Source: a virus
Direction: 5' to 3' (one strand)
Virus record (IMG/VR): IMGVR_UViG_3300047557_002997
Coordinates: 1-44,116 of that record
Length of the DNA stretch: 44,116 nt
The position numbers and the translations under genes are program-made. This document shows positions 1 to 8,600 of the stretch, one piece after another. The notes below the pieces were generated by a model, which saw only the letters and a program-made list of their open reading frames with translations, was not told the DNA's origin and made no database searches. How positions within the stretch are numbered: the stretch's first letter is position 1; every line of letters begins with the position of its first letter.

Positions 1-405
1 AAGTTCGATGATACTCAGGTGTCGCAATTCGAGGCACTGTTTAATGCTTTCGAGGCAGCAAAGTCTAAAGGTGCAAAGCGTTTGACCCTGCGATTTAACG
101 GTATTAACGTGAAACCAAACCGTGATCTTAGTGCTCTGTGGGTTACATCACAGACTGAAAAGGAGGAAGGTAACTATGGTTTGCAACCCAAATACCTTGG
201 TAAAGTGACACGTATCGGCATTGATTCGCGTCTGTCCGATGATGTTCAGCAGACCATTATGCTCGCTGCTAATGATCCTCTCACCGCTGCAATCCAGTAC
301 GGTAAGGTATCTGGAGAGTGTTCATGTTGCGGTCGTGAACTAACCGATCCGCAGTCAATTGAGCGTGGGATTGGTCCTATCTGCGCCACCAAGTTCGGGT
401 GGTGA
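1..405 (+). CDS. DUF6011-type zinc-binding protein, 3' part
   Basis: The frame is open from the first base of the window, so the gene is cut at its 5' side; a GTG at 19 is in frame but is probably internal. The last 30 or so residues carry a Cys-rich motif (CSCCGREL, then about 15 residues later GIGPICA). This is the pattern of the DUF6011 zinc-binding domain seen in phage and bacterial proteins, where it usually forms the end of a larger nucleic-acid-related protein. The visible 134 residues contain no catalytic motif, so the function is unknown. GC content is clearly higher than in the structural genes downstream. A terminator follows 33 nt after the stop, so this gene ends a separate transcription unit. 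The domain name is from memory of the motif. Confidence 0.7.
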   Translation, partial: KFDDTQVSQFEALFNAFEAAKSKGAKRLTLRFNGINVKPNRDLSALWVTSQTEKEEGNYGLQPKYLGKVTRIGIDSRLSDDVQQTIMLAANDPLTAAIQYGKVSGECSCCGRELTDPQSIERGIGPICATKFGW

Positions 406-437
406 GTTACACTTAGCGTTCACACAGTAAGTATCAG

Positions 438-462
438 AAACCCTGTCGTGGACAGGGTTTTT
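438..462 (+). terminator. Rho-independent terminator after the DUF6011 gene
   Basis: A perfect 10-bp stem (438-447 with 451-460) closes a 3-nt GTG loop, and the 3' arm runs into a stretch of five T (458-462). It lies 33 nt after the stop at 405 and should end transcription of the first gene. Confidence 0.88.
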
Positions 463-483
463 CATTGTCTTGCAATCGTTGTT

Positions 484-565
484 TTATTGTTTATATCGTG
501 TAATCGTGATTTGGCAGTGTCGTGAATTAGCAGTATTTGCGATTGATTTGTTATTGTTTATATCG
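484..565 (+). repeat. 15-bp direct repeat pair in the non-coding region
   Basis: The 15-mer TTATTGTTTATATCG occurs at 484-498 and again at 551-565, 67 bp apart. Both copies lie in the non-coding stretch between the first terminator and the gene at 796. The second copy leads into an imperfect inverted repeat (about 559-577, TATATCGGGC with GCCGTATATA). Role unknown; a protein-binding site or a duplication remnant are both possible. Confidence 0.6.
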
Positions 566-734
566 GGCGTAGCGTAGCCGTATATAAAAACCCAAACTAC
601 CCTAACCTACAGAGGTGACAAATCGAGAGAGAGATATTCACCTCTCTCTTAAGGGTAAACCCGACCTCTAAATATCAAACTTATAAAAATTTTCCGGACC
701 AAAGAGACAATCGCAAAAGTGCCACACGAAGGGC

Positions 735-762
735 GTCACAAATTCTGTATGTGCCTTATAAT
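735..762 (+). promoter_or_regulatory. Possible sigma70-like promoter
   Basis: A perfect -10 box TATAAT lies at 757-762, with GTCACA at 735-740 (four of six matches to TTGACA) 16 nt upstream. Transcription would begin near 769, before the ribosome site of the small gene at 796. This differs from the late NATAAATA sites in the rest of the window and would fit early or host-polymerase transcription. Base-composition chance matches are possible in AT-rich DNA. Confidence 0.4.
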
Positions 763-795
763 TACATTGCACCAAAAAAATTTTCGGAGTAAAAA

Positions 796-876
796 ATGGG
801 AGTCAAATGGATTCACAAAAATGGTTATTCGCGCCCAGATAAAAGGACTCTGAAGAAAGGTGGTAAGAAAAAGTAA
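796..876 (+). CDS. Small basic peptide, 26 aa
   Basis: The ATG at 796 follows a CGGAG ribosome site (785-789) at good spacing. The product is 26 residues, very rich in Lys and Arg, ending in GGKKK. It carries no recognised domain. The next possible gene, at 860, overlaps its last 17 nt in another frame. It sits downstream of the sigma70-like promoter. A short basic peptide could bind nucleic acid, but that is a guess, and the reading frame could be fortuitous at this length. Confidence 0.5.
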   Translation: MGVKWIHKNGYSRPDKRTLKKGGKKK

Positions 877-1006
877 ACCTTATTGGAGTTTCTGGAAGGT
901 AGTCTTTGCGGGATGGTTAATACGTTATCCTGGAAAGATGTTTCGTATCTTTGGAATACCTCTTGGAATTTTAATAGTGGTCATATATAATGCAATGATA
1001 AAATAA
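860..1006 (+). CDS. Small membrane miniprotein, 48 aa
   Basis: The GTG at 860 is preceded by AAGAAAGG, rather close to the start, and the frame is closed upstream by TGA at 851-853. The product has a basic start (VRKSK) and two hydrophobic stretches, about residues 8-21 (YWSFWKVVFAGWLI) and 28-47 (FRIFGIPLGILIVVIYNAMI). The second is a convincing membrane segment. It overlaps the preceding small gene by 17 nt and ends 3 nt before the next start at 1010, as in translationally coupled phage genes. Small membrane proteins of this kind are common in T4-like cyanophages; function unknown. The GTG start is the main uncertainty. Confidence 0.6.
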   Translation: MVRKSKPYWSFWKVVFAGWLIRYPGKMFRIFGIPLGILIVVIYNAMIK

Positions 1007-1009
1007 AGA

Positions 1010-1201
1010 ATGGAAAAAACATATCACATATACGCAAAGGATCGGTGCATTTATCACAGTCTTTCAAAGGACAAGTTTGAGGAGATCTGGGAGATGTTGC
1101 ACAGAATGGTTGAGATTCTTGATATGAACACTTCAAAGGAAGATTTAAGTTATGAAGAACTTTATGTGAGTAAGGAAGTATTGTTAAATTCTTCTCATTA
1201 A
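1010..1201 (+). CDS. Conserved cyanophage-type small protein, 63 aa
   Basis: The ATG at 1010 follows the preceding stop by 3 nt, with GATAAAATAAAGA upstream as a weak ribosome site. The protein begins MEKTYHIYAKDRCIYHSLSK and continues with an amphipathic helix-like segment and an acidic stretch (SYEEL). The pattern of a short YxIYAKDxC start followed by an FEEIW helix resembles small uncharacterised proteins I recall from T4-like cyanophages. It has no membrane segment or catalytic motif. It is the last gene before a likely late promoter at 1218. A reverse-strand open frame covers the same bases but has no support. Confidence 0.7.
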   Translation: MEKTYHIYAKDRCIYHSLSKDKFEEIWEMLHRMVEILDMNTSKEDLSYEELYVSKEVLLNSSH

Positions 1202-1217
1202 TAAGAATTGACAAACA

Positions 1218-1224
1218 CTAAATA
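1218..1224 (+). promoter_or_regulatory. Late-promoter-like CTAAATA before the glycosyltransferase
   Basis: CTAAATA at 1218-1224 is a one-base variant of the NATAAATA motif found before many other gene clusters here. It lies 36 nt before the ATG at 1261. It has only the single short element, as expected for a T4-type late promoter read by gp55-bearing polymerase. Confidence 0.5.
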
Positions 1225-1260
1225 GGACGATAAAATTGATCTGAAGGTTGATTTAACTTT

Positions 1261-2028
1261 ATGGCAAAAGGATTTACAATTAAAGCAACGGCACCTAAAC
1301 CCAAAGAACAAGAATGGGATTATGATGCAATTAAAGAACGAATGAAAGGAAAGTCAATTGTTTTCTGTCTTCCTGGCAGAGGATGTTCGTTTATCTTTCT
1401 AAAAGCATTTGTACAACTTTGTTTTGATATGGTACAAAATGGAATGAGTATTCAGATTTCTCAAGATTACTCATCAATGGTAAACTTTGCAAGGTGTAAA
1501 GTTCTTGGAGCAAATGTACTTCGCGGTCCGAAGCAAATTCCTTGGGATGGTAAACTGGAATATGATTATCAACTCTGGATTGACTCGGATATTGTCTTCA
1601 ACACAGAAAAATTCTGGCAACTCTGTGATGTTGCTCTGAATGAAGAAAATGAAGAGAAAGAAGTTGTTGCTGGTTGGTATGCCACAGAAGATGGTCACAC
1701 AACCTCAGTAGCACACTGGTTGGAAGAAGATGACTTCCGCAAGAACGGTGGTGTAATGAATCATGAAACCGTTGAATCTATTTCAAAGCGTAGAAAGCCT
1801 TTCACAGTTGATTACACTGGATTTGGTTGGGTATTGATTAAAAAGGGTGTGTTTGAGAGTCTTGAATATCCATGGTTTGCTCCAAAGATGCAAGTCTTTG
1901 AATCTGGTGCAGTTCAAGATATGTGCGGTGAGGATGTTTCATTCTGTCTTGATGCAAAAGAGGCGGGCTTTGAAATCTGGTGCGATCCTCGTATTAGAGT
2001 TGGACATGAAAAAACTCGCGTAATCTAA
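1261..2028 (+). CDS. Glycosyltransferase, family 2-like (GT-A fold)
   Basis: This 255-residue protein has the hallmarks of a GT-A nucleotide-sugar transferase. Residues 104-111 include LWIDSDIV, with a DSD at 108-110 fitting the metal- and sugar-nucleotide-binding DxD motif. The C-terminal part has CGEDVSFCLDAKEAGF followed by a His in VGHEKT, matching the ED-containing acceptor-side motif and late His of many family 2 enzymes. The first 30 residues are charged and lie before the fold. Substrate and acceptor cannot be told from sequence; modification of a virion protein, host glycan or DNA base are all possible. It is preceded by CTAAATA and is followed by a start codon overlapping its stop (TAATG). 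Similar genes occur near gp25 in marine T4-like phages. Confidence 0.8.
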   Translation: MAKGFTIKATAPKPKEQEWDYDAIKERMKGKSIVFCLPGRGCSFIFLKAFVQLCFDMVQNGMSIQISQDYSSMVNFARCKVLGANVLRGPKQIPWDGKLEYDYQLWIDSDIVFNTEKFWQLCDVALNEENEEKEVVAGWYATEDGHTTSVAHWLEEDDFRKNGGVMNHETVESISKRRKPFTVDYTGFGWVLIKKGVFESLEYPWFAPKMQVFESGAVQDMCGEDVSFCLDAKEAGFEIWCDPRIRVGHEKTRVI

Positions 2029-2189
2029 TGAGTACTCTTTACAATCTTTTATACAAAGGGCGTAAAATTTATACAAATCTCACTATAGAAGACTGTAGTG
2101 AGATTATACAAGACTTCTCAGAGCGTTTTTACTCAGGAGAAGACATTGATCCTAATTTAATTGAAATGGAGGAAATTACAAATGGCTAA
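2028..2189 (+). CDS. Small acidic phage protein, 53 aa
   Basis: The ATG at 2028 overlaps the glycosyltransferase stop by one base, a typical coupled junction. The 53 residues start MSTLYNLLYKGRKIYTNL and contain a predicted helix (EDCSEIIQDFSERFYSG) and an acidic tail. The pattern of a turn or kink followed by EECxxIIxxLSxxFY resembles small conserved proteins of T4-like cyanophages, but I have no function. Its last 8 nt overlap the next gene, whose ribosome site GGAGG lies inside this frame. Confidence 0.65.
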   Translation: MSTLYNLLYKGRKIYTNLTIEDCSEIIQDFSERFYSGEDIDPNLIEMEEITNG

Positions 2190-2322
2190 AGGTGGATCGA
2201 ATAAAACTATTTTTGAACCAGGAGCGCCTAAGAAAACCCGTCAGGGACGTTCTCCTCGTACATTGCTTAGTGCAACCTCTCGCAATGGACGTAAGAAGAA
2301 ATATCGCGGACAAGGAAAATAA
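2182..2322 (+). CDS. Small basic conserved cyanophage protein, 46 aa
   Basis: The ATG at 2182 has a good ribosome site (GGAGG at 2168-2172). The 46-residue product is rich in Lys, Arg, Gly and Ser, with the segments FEPGAPKKTRQGRSP and RKKKYRGQGK. I recognise this as a short basic protein carried by many cyanomyoviruses in this neighbourhood; no function is known to me. Its charge suggests nucleic-acid or acidic-protein contact. It overlaps the previous gene by 8 nt and is followed 10 nt later by a terminator. A different-frame open stretch at 2192 is a shadow of this gene. Confidence 0.72.
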   Translation: MAKGGSNKTIFEPGAPKKTRQGRSPRTLLSATSRNGRKKKYRGQGK

Positions 2323-2332
2323 TATAGATAAG

Positions 2333-2356
2333 GCAGGAAGAAATTCCTGCTTTTTT
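2333..2356 (+). terminator. Rho-independent terminator with GAAA tetraloop
   Basis: A perfect 7-bp stem GCAGGAA/TTCCTGC is formed by 2333-2339 and 2344-2350, closed by a GAAA tetraloop, followed by six T at 2351-2356. It ends the unit containing the glycosyltransferase and two small genes, 11 nt before the next start at 2368. Confidence 0.88.
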
Positions 2357-2367
2357 ATTAAAAACTT

Positions 2368-3063
2368 ATGGCATATTTAAATCATAATCTTCCAACGATT
2401 ACTTGTTATATTCGTAATGAATTCCTTTATAATCATAAAAAAGGTCACGGTGAGGTAACTTTATGTGATGTACACTCTGTAGCGTCCTTAGAGAAGCATG
2501 TACCACTCTTTGAAGCGTTTTTAGAGAATGGTGTGAATTGGACAAGAAGACCCATTCATGCATTTTGTTGGAAACCCGATGCACCAGTTCCTGAATTAGA
2601 GGAGTGTATGTGGTGGGATTGCTTTTCTCCATATATTGATGTTCAAGTTCGTTCAAGACTGGCTAACTTACGCGCTGAATTGATCAATTATCGTGGAGAA
2701 AAGAATGAAGGAATCTATATGTTCACTCTCGATTGGTCATGGGAGTCAAAATCTACTCTGAATACTAACTTTAGTGAGACACCAGAGCATAAATGTGCTC
2801 ATTTTTTCAAGATGGATAATGGAAATTTCTATGCATATCCAAATAATAAAATATTATGGTATGATGATGCATGGACTAAGAATAGAATTACCAAAAATCC
2901 AGGTTATGAAATTGACTTAACCGAATACTCTGTTGAAAATCGTCGCAAAATTGAAACATCAGACGATTTTATGTACGAAATCACGAAAATTTGGGATAGC
3001 AACCCCGTAAAAAGTTCTGATTTTAACGAATCAGGAGCACACAATGACCAAAAAAGTCGATAA
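2368..3063 (+). CDS. Conserved hypothetical phage protein, 231 aa
   Basis: The ATG at 2368 directly follows the terminator. The protein begins MAYLNHNLPTITCYIRNEFL and is rich in Trp and aromatic residues, including ECMWWDCFSPYIDV and MFTLDWSWESK. It has no membrane segment, signal peptide or nucleotide-binding motif that I can see. Its position just before gp25, with an 85-residue partner overlapping its end by 20 nt, is one I associate with marine T4-like phages, where it remains uncharacterised. I do not assign a function. A reverse-strand open frame (2399-2656) lies wholly inside it and is a shadow. Confidence 0.8.
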   Translation: MAYLNHNLPTITCYIRNEFLYNHKKGHGEVTLCDVHSVASLEKHVPLFEAFLENGVNWTRRPIHAFCWKPDAPVPELEECMWWDCFSPYIDVQVRSRLANLRAELINYRGEKNEGIYMFTLDWSWESKSTLNTNFSETPEHKCAHFFKMDNGNFYAYPNNKILWYDDAWTKNRITKNPGYEIDLTEYSVENRRKIETSDDFMYEITKIWDSNPVKSSDFNESGAHNDQKSR

Positions 3064-3301
3064 AGATCAAAATTTTATGAAAAATGAGTGGGGAACTCAA
3101 TATTTGTCCTCAGAATATGGTTGGGACAGTCAAATTCAAAAGCAAAAAATGCTTCGTGAGATTGCAAATGACGAATTGACTCCTAAAAAACACGATTTTT
3201 ACCATCAAAACGAAATTCATGAAAAAATTCGCAATGATGAGGACTATGATGATTGGGAATATGGCACAGAACCTCTTTATGAGTTCAAAAAACACGAATA
3301 A
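3044..3301 (+). CDS. Conserved small hydrophilic phage protein, 85 aa
   Basis: The ATG at 3044 is preceded by a strong AGGAG (3033-3037) and overlaps the previous gene by 20 nt. The protein is very polar, with many Lys, Asp and Glu, short helical stretches such as QKQKMLREIANDEL, and an acidic patch NDEDYDDWEYG near the end. It looks soluble and possibly flexible. It is the last gene before the baseplate block, and its TAA stop lies inside the late promoter for gp25. No domain recognised. Confidence 0.75.
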   Translation: MTKKVDKDQNFMKNEWGTQYLSSEYGWDSQIQKQKMLREIANDELTPKKHDFYHQNEIHEKIRNDEDYDDWEYGTEPLYEFKKHE

Positions 3302-3304
3302 ATA
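3297..3304 (+). promoter_or_regulatory. Late promoter AATAAATA for gp25 and gp6
   Basis: AATAAATA matches the T4-type late promoter core. It is 20 nt before the gp25 start and contains the TAA stop (3299-3301) of the upstream gene. No similar site is seen before gp6 or the giant gene, so these three are probably one transcript. Confidence 0.7.
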
Positions 3305-3324
3305 ATACAGATTTTATACTTTCT

Positions 3325-3726
3325 ATGCCACTAGAGCGGGTCAGTAAAGGATTTAAAGACCTGAGTATGACTTTTCAGGCCAATCCACTCAATTATGACT
3401 TAATTGCTCTGAAAAATGAGACTGCTATTTCTCGCTCTATTCGAAATTTAGTATTTACATATCCAGGAGAAAAATTTTTTAATGAAAATCTAGGTTCAAA
3501 AGTAAGTCGTTCTCTTTTTGAAAATATTGATGAGATATCCGCTTCAATCATTAGAGATGAAATTGAAACTACAATTACAAGTTATGAACCAAGAGTGAAT
3601 TTAATCTCAGTAGATGTAGCACCAAATTACGATAACAATGAATTTAATGTTACTATAAACTACAGAATTATAGGTATTGATGTTTTGCCTCAACAGTTAT
3701 CATTCGCACTTCAGCCAACAAGATAA
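3325..3726 (+). CDS. 25: Baseplate wedge subunit gp25
   Basis: At 133 residues it is nearly the size of T4 gp25 (132). The middle shows the features of the gp25/GPW family: SIRNLVFTYPGEKFFNENLG, then an ...ETTITSYEPRVNL segment with the conserved EPR. In T4 this protein links the wedge to the sheath and tube side of the baseplate and starts sheath assembly. It is the first gene after the late promoter at 3297. Its TAA (3724-3726) is directly followed by the gp6 ATG, so the two are likely coupled. Confidence 0.93.
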   Translation: MPLERVSKGFKDLSMTFQANPLNYDLIALKNETAISRSIRNLVFTYPGEKFFNENLGSKVSRSLFENIDEISASIIRDEIETTITSYEPRVNLISVDVAPNYDNNEFNVTINYRIIGIDVLPQQLSFALQPTR

Positions 3727-5637
3727 ATGGCATTAGTTAATTTTACTAATTTAGACTTCGATCAAATAAAAAGTTCAATTCGTGAGTATTTAAGAGCGAA
3801 TTCGAACTTTACTGACTATGATTTTGAAGGATCTAATCTTTCTACTTTAATAGATGTTTTAGCATATAATACATATATTTCCTCATATAATGCTAATATG
3901 ATTAGCAATGAGGTCTTTATTGATGGTGCAACTCTCCGAGAAAATGTAGTTTCTCTTGCACGTAACATTGGATATGTTCCTCATTCTCGTTCAGCATCAA
4001 AAGCAAATATTTCTTTCTTTGTAGATACGACAGGATTCTCTACAAATCCTATTACACTAACATTAAAAAATGGTGTTGTTTGTACATCAAATACTACTTT
4101 TGGAAATCAAAGTTTTTCTTTTATCATTCCACAGGATATTACAGTTCCTATAGTAAATGGAATTGCTTTGTTTGAAAATATCAACATTTATGAAGGAACT
4201 TATATTGTTAATAATTTTACAGTTGATGCAAATAATCCAAATCAAAAATTCATTTTGGATAATGCAAATATTGATGTAGATTCTATCAGTGTTTTTGTAA
4301 GAGATACTCAGTCAAGCACAATTAGGAGTGTATATAAATTATCAAAAAATCTTTTTGAGATTACTTCAGAATCAAGAGTTTTCTTTATTCAAGAAATTCA
4401 AGACCAGAGATATGAATTGATTTTTGGAGATGGTGTTTTTGGTAAAAAACTTTCAAACTTAAATTATATTGAAGTTTCTTACAATGTTACAAATGGTGAA
4501 AGTGGAAACGGAGTTTCTTCATTTAATTTTAATGGACGTATCGTAGATAATAACAATAGAGTAGTTACAACAGGTGTCTCTTTAATCACAACAAACTCTT
4601 CATCTCAAAATGGAAGAGAAATTGAATCTGTTGAGTCTATTAAAAAATATGCTCCAAGAAAATATTCCTCACAGAATCGTGCAGTTACTGCTACCGATTA
4701 TGAAACTATCATTCCTACAATTTATTCCGAGGCAGAATCAATTTCTGTGTTTGGTGGAGAAGATCTAACACCTCCACAATATGGAAGAGTTTTTATTAGT
4801 ATTAAACCAATTAATGGTCCATTTGTTTCAAACCAAGTTAAAGATAATATTGAAAGAGAATTAAGGAGATATGCAGTTGCTGGTATAGTACCAGAAATTA
4901 TTGACCTCAAATACTTATACTTAGAAGCAGACACTACTGCATATTATAATGCAAATGCAACTAATGATTCAAATGAGTTAAAAGATACTATCTTCAACAA
5001 CATTAAAAATTATGCGAATTCAAAAGAACTCAATAAGTATGGAGCGCGATTTAAATATAGCAAATATTTAAAGATTATTGATGATTCAAATAGTGCTATT
5101 ACGTCCAATATTACTAAAGTTGTAATGAGACGTGATTTAAGAGTAAGTCTGAATACGTTTGCGGACTATGAAATTTGTTACGGAAATCAGTTTCATATTA
5201 AAAGTATGGATGGATATAATATTAAATCTTCAGGATTCAAAATTGCAGGAATAAATGACACTCTGTACATTGGAGATACTCCAAATTCTACTGGATTGAC
5301 TGGAAGTATATTTTTCTTTAAATTGCAAGCAGAAAATGCACCAATTGTTGTAAAATCTAACGTTGGTACAATTGATTATGTAAAGGGAGAAATAAGATTA
5401 AACCCAGTGAATATCGTAGCAACTTCAAAAACTTCATTTTTACAACCAATCATTCAAATTTCAGTGGTTCCAAAGTCTAATGATGTAATTGGATTACAGG
5501 ATTTGTATTTGCAACTAGATATTAATAATAGCATATTAAATATGTTATCTGATGAAATTTCTTCTGGTTCAGACGTTTCTGGATCAACATACAAAGTTAC
5601 ATCAAGCTACACTAACGGAGACCTCGTAAGAATATAA
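3727..5637 (+). CDS. 6: Baseplate wedge subunit gp6
   Basis: The protein is 636 residues, close to T4 gp6 (660), and lies directly after gp25 with no gap. The motif FGDGVFGKKL at residues 233-242 is the signature of the gp6/baseplate J family. The N-terminal part (LREYLRANSNFTDYDFEGSN-like start, then IDVLAYNTYISSYNANM) is also typical. In T4, two gp6 molecules with one gp7 form the wedge core that closes into the baseplate ring and moves on contraction. A 4-nt gap separates it from the giant gene, suggesting co-translation and partnership. The reverse-strand frame at 4722-4934 is a shadow. Confidence 0.93.
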   Translation: MALVNFTNLDFDQIKSSIREYLRANSNFTDYDFEGSNLSTLIDVLAYNTYISSYNANMISNEVFIDGATLRENVVSLARNIGYVPHSRSASKANISFFVDTTGFSTNPITLTLKNGVVCTSNTTFGNQSFSFIIPQDITVPIVNGIALFENINIYEGTYIVNNFTVDANNPNQKFILDNANIDVDSISVFVRDTQSSTIRSVYKLSKNLFEITSESRVFFIQEIQDQRYELIFGDGVFGKKLSNLNYIEVSYNVTNGESGNGVSSFNFNGRIVDNNNRVVTTGVSLITTNSSSQNGREIESVESIKKYAPRKYSSQNRAVTATDYETIIPTIYSEAESISVFGGEDLTPPQYGRVFISIKPINGPFVSNQVKDNIERELRRYAVAGIVPEIIDLKYLYLEADTTAYYNANATNDSNELKDTIFNNIKNYANSKELNKYGARFKYSKYLKIIDDSNSAITSNITKVVMRRDLRVSLNTFADYEICYGNQFHIKSMDGYNIKSSGFKIAGINDTLYIGDTPNSTGLTGSIFFFKLQAENAPIVVKSNVGTIDYVKGEIRLNPVNIVATSKTSFLQPIIQISVVPKSNDVIGLQDLYLQLDINNSILNMLSDEISSGSDVSGSTYKVTSSYTNGDLVRI

Positions 5638-5641
5638 TAAA

Positions 5642-8600
5642 ATGACAGAAACCAGAATTAAAATCAGTTCCATCATCGAAAATCAACTACCTCAGTATGT
5701 CTCAGAAGAGTTTCCTCTTGTCTCAGAATTCTTATCGCAATATTACATTTCATTAGAAAGTCAAGGAAATGTAAGCGATATACTTCAGAATATTGACCAA
5801 TATATTAAAGTTGATCAGTTAACAAATTTAATAGATTCGACAACTTTAACTTCAGATGTAACTTTTTTTGATTCTACAATTAATGTAGATTCTACAGCAG
5901 GATTTCCAGATTCTTACGGTCTTTTATTGATTGATTCTGAAATCATTACGTATACTTCAAAAACTTCTACAACTTTTGATGGATGTATACGTGGATTTAG
6001 TGGTGTTACTTCTTATGAAGTAAAAGATCAATTAACTTTCTCGGAAACGGATGCTCAAGAGCATTCAATACTAGATTCTAATGGTGATCCAACTAAAGTT
6101 TTAAATCTTAGTATTTTATTTTTAAAGGAATTTTTAAACAAAATTAAGAAGCAATTTACTCCAGGATTAGAAGAAAGACAACTATACTCTGGATTAAATG
6201 AAGGACTTTTTATAAAGCAATCAATTGATTTTTATTCATCAAAAGGAACTGACAATTCCTTTAAAATTCTTTTTGGTGCTTTGTATGGTGAAAATGTTGA
6301 GGTTATACGACCAAGAGATTACTTAATTCAACCATCAGATGCACAGTATCGTATTACTTCCGATTTAGTTGTAGAAAAGATTGAAGGAAATCCAGAATCT
6401 CTTGTAAACAATACTCTTTATCAAGAAGATTCTGAAGGAAATATAAGTTCACAAGGAACTATTACGCAAGTAGAAAAAATTAGAAGAGGATCTAAAGATT
6501 ACTACATTATAAGTTTAGATTCTGGATATGATAGAGATATTCTACCAATTGGATCGATTTATGGAGAATTTAAAATTAGTCCAAAAACACGAGTTGTATC
6601 TAGAACATCTTCAGAATCAACGACTTTAGAAGTAGACTCTACAGTATCATTTCCAACTTCAAATGGCACTCTTGTTGTTGATCTTGAAAATGGAACCTCA
6701 TTAAACATTACATATAAATCAAAAACATTAAATCAGTTTTTGGATTGTGAGGGAATATCTCAAGATATACCAGAATCTACTGAAATAAAGACAAATGAAT
6801 TTGCATATGGTTATGCAGGTGTTGGAAATACAAATCAAGTAAAGGTAAGGATTACAGGCGTATTATCTGAATTAAATTTGCCAAATGATAGTGCCTTTTA
6901 TTCTGAAGGAGATTCAATTAGGGTAAAATCTTTAGGTTTAAACTCAAAAGATTCTAAATTTAATAACTGGTTTTTTAATATTCCGGTAAAGTATGTTGTT
7001 TCTCAAATTACAATTTCAGACAATGCCGATGCAGGTAAATTATATAATATTACATTATTTGACGATCATTCTTTTAAAATTGGTGATTCTGTAACTTTTA
7101 TACCTTCTTCCGGAAATACGCAGACTTCTGATTTAACGGTTAATGTAATTTCTTTTATTAATGAAAAATCTTTTACTGTTCAATTTGGTTCAAATCAAAG
7201 TGGACTGGATCCTAATTTAACTTATACAGTAAGAAAAAATTTATCTAAAGTATTATCCAAAAATTATCCTTCTGTTAGTAAATACACTTCTAATGTGCAA
7301 AATATTTACTTAGATACTGACGGGTCTTTATATGCAACTTCACCTTCACTTCCAACTTATTCGGATCAAGGTTCGCAGATAAATTTGCAGATAAATGATC
7401 GATCAGTAGTTTTTAGTGGAACCTTTACAGGAACAATTCTTAATATTGGTAATCATGGTTTTTATACGGGAGATTCAATTGTATATAAACCAACTACGAA
7501 TAATACATTAGGAATTTCTACAGGAATTTATTTCATTAAAAAGGTAAGTGCAACTGAAGTAAAACTTGCAAGAAGTAGAAATAATATTTTTACAGAAAAT
7601 TTTGTAGCAGTAAATGGTTCCGTTACAAATGCAAAGTTTGAACTTACCGACTTTACATATGGAGATTTGAGTACTCAATTACTTGAATCGCAAAAATTAA
7701 TTAGAAAAATTTCTAGTCCAGAAATTGATAAAATTACTCATGAAACTAATCCGGGATTAACGGGTATTTTTATTAATGGAGTTGAACTTTTAAATTATAA
7801 ATCAAAAGATAATGTTTATTATGGACCAATTCAAAGTATAGTTCCATCTGCACCTGGATCTGGATATGATGTTATAAATCCTCCAGTTTTATCTATTATT
7901 GATCCTGTCGGATCTGGAGCTACAGGATATTGTTCCGTAATTGGTAAATTAGAAAAAATTAATCTTATAGATTCTGGATTTGATTATATTGGAGAACCAG
8001 TAGTTGAAATTATTGGAGGCAATGGTTCTGGCGCGGTTGCAGAAGCAAACTTAGTGACTTTAGAACATAATGTTGTTTTTAATGCACAATCTAATGCAAA
8101 TTTAGTTCAACTAAATCCAATCAATAAGGTAGGATTTTCTAGTTATCATAAATTTAGAAACGCCGAAGAAGTAGTATATGTAACAGATGGACAGAATTCT
8201 GTTGGTGGATTATCAACGAATTCAACATATTTTGTATCTCCGCAAGATCTATACAATGTAAAATTACATAAATCTTATTTTGACGCAATTGCTGGTATTA
8301 ATACAGTTCAACTAACTTCTTATGGAACTGGAAATCATTCTATTAAATCAAAAAACTTAAAGAAAAAAATAGGATCGATTACTGTTGTAAATTCTGGATC
8401 AAATTATCAAAACAAGTTAACTGTTACGAGCACAAGTGGTATTAATACTGCATCAAATAGTATTTCGATTCCAAATCATGGATATGAAAGTGGAGAAATA
8501 ATCGTATATAATTCCACAGAAACTTCAATTGGAGGTTTATCTTCATCCACTTCTTATTATGTGACTAAGATTACTGATGATGAATTTAAATTATCTGAAA

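Larger units (their letters stand above)
406..795 (+). other. 390-nt non-coding region with competing hairpins
   Basis: I see no coding sequence here. It holds the terminator at 438-462, the 15-bp repeat pair, and a set of overlapping stems. AGAGGTGA (611-618) can pair with TCACCTCT (638-645). GAGAGAG (625-631) can pair with CTCTCTC (642-648), which overlaps the first partner. A second ACCTCT at 664-669 could also capture AGAGGT at 611-616. A small GGG-TAAA-CCC hairpin lies at 653-662. CTAAATA at 668-674 resembles a late promoter, and a sigma70-like site is near 735-762. No tRNA cloverleaf was seen. Confidence 0.6.

Noticed and set aside
406-795. A tRNA gene in the non-coding region
   Set aside because: I looked for acceptor and T-arm signatures and found none; the stems seen do not form a cloverleaf.
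2192-2380. 62-codon forward frame starting in the small basic gene
   Set aside because: It overlaps the better-supported 2182 gene in another frame, runs through the terminator stem at 2333-2356, and has no ribosome site of its own.
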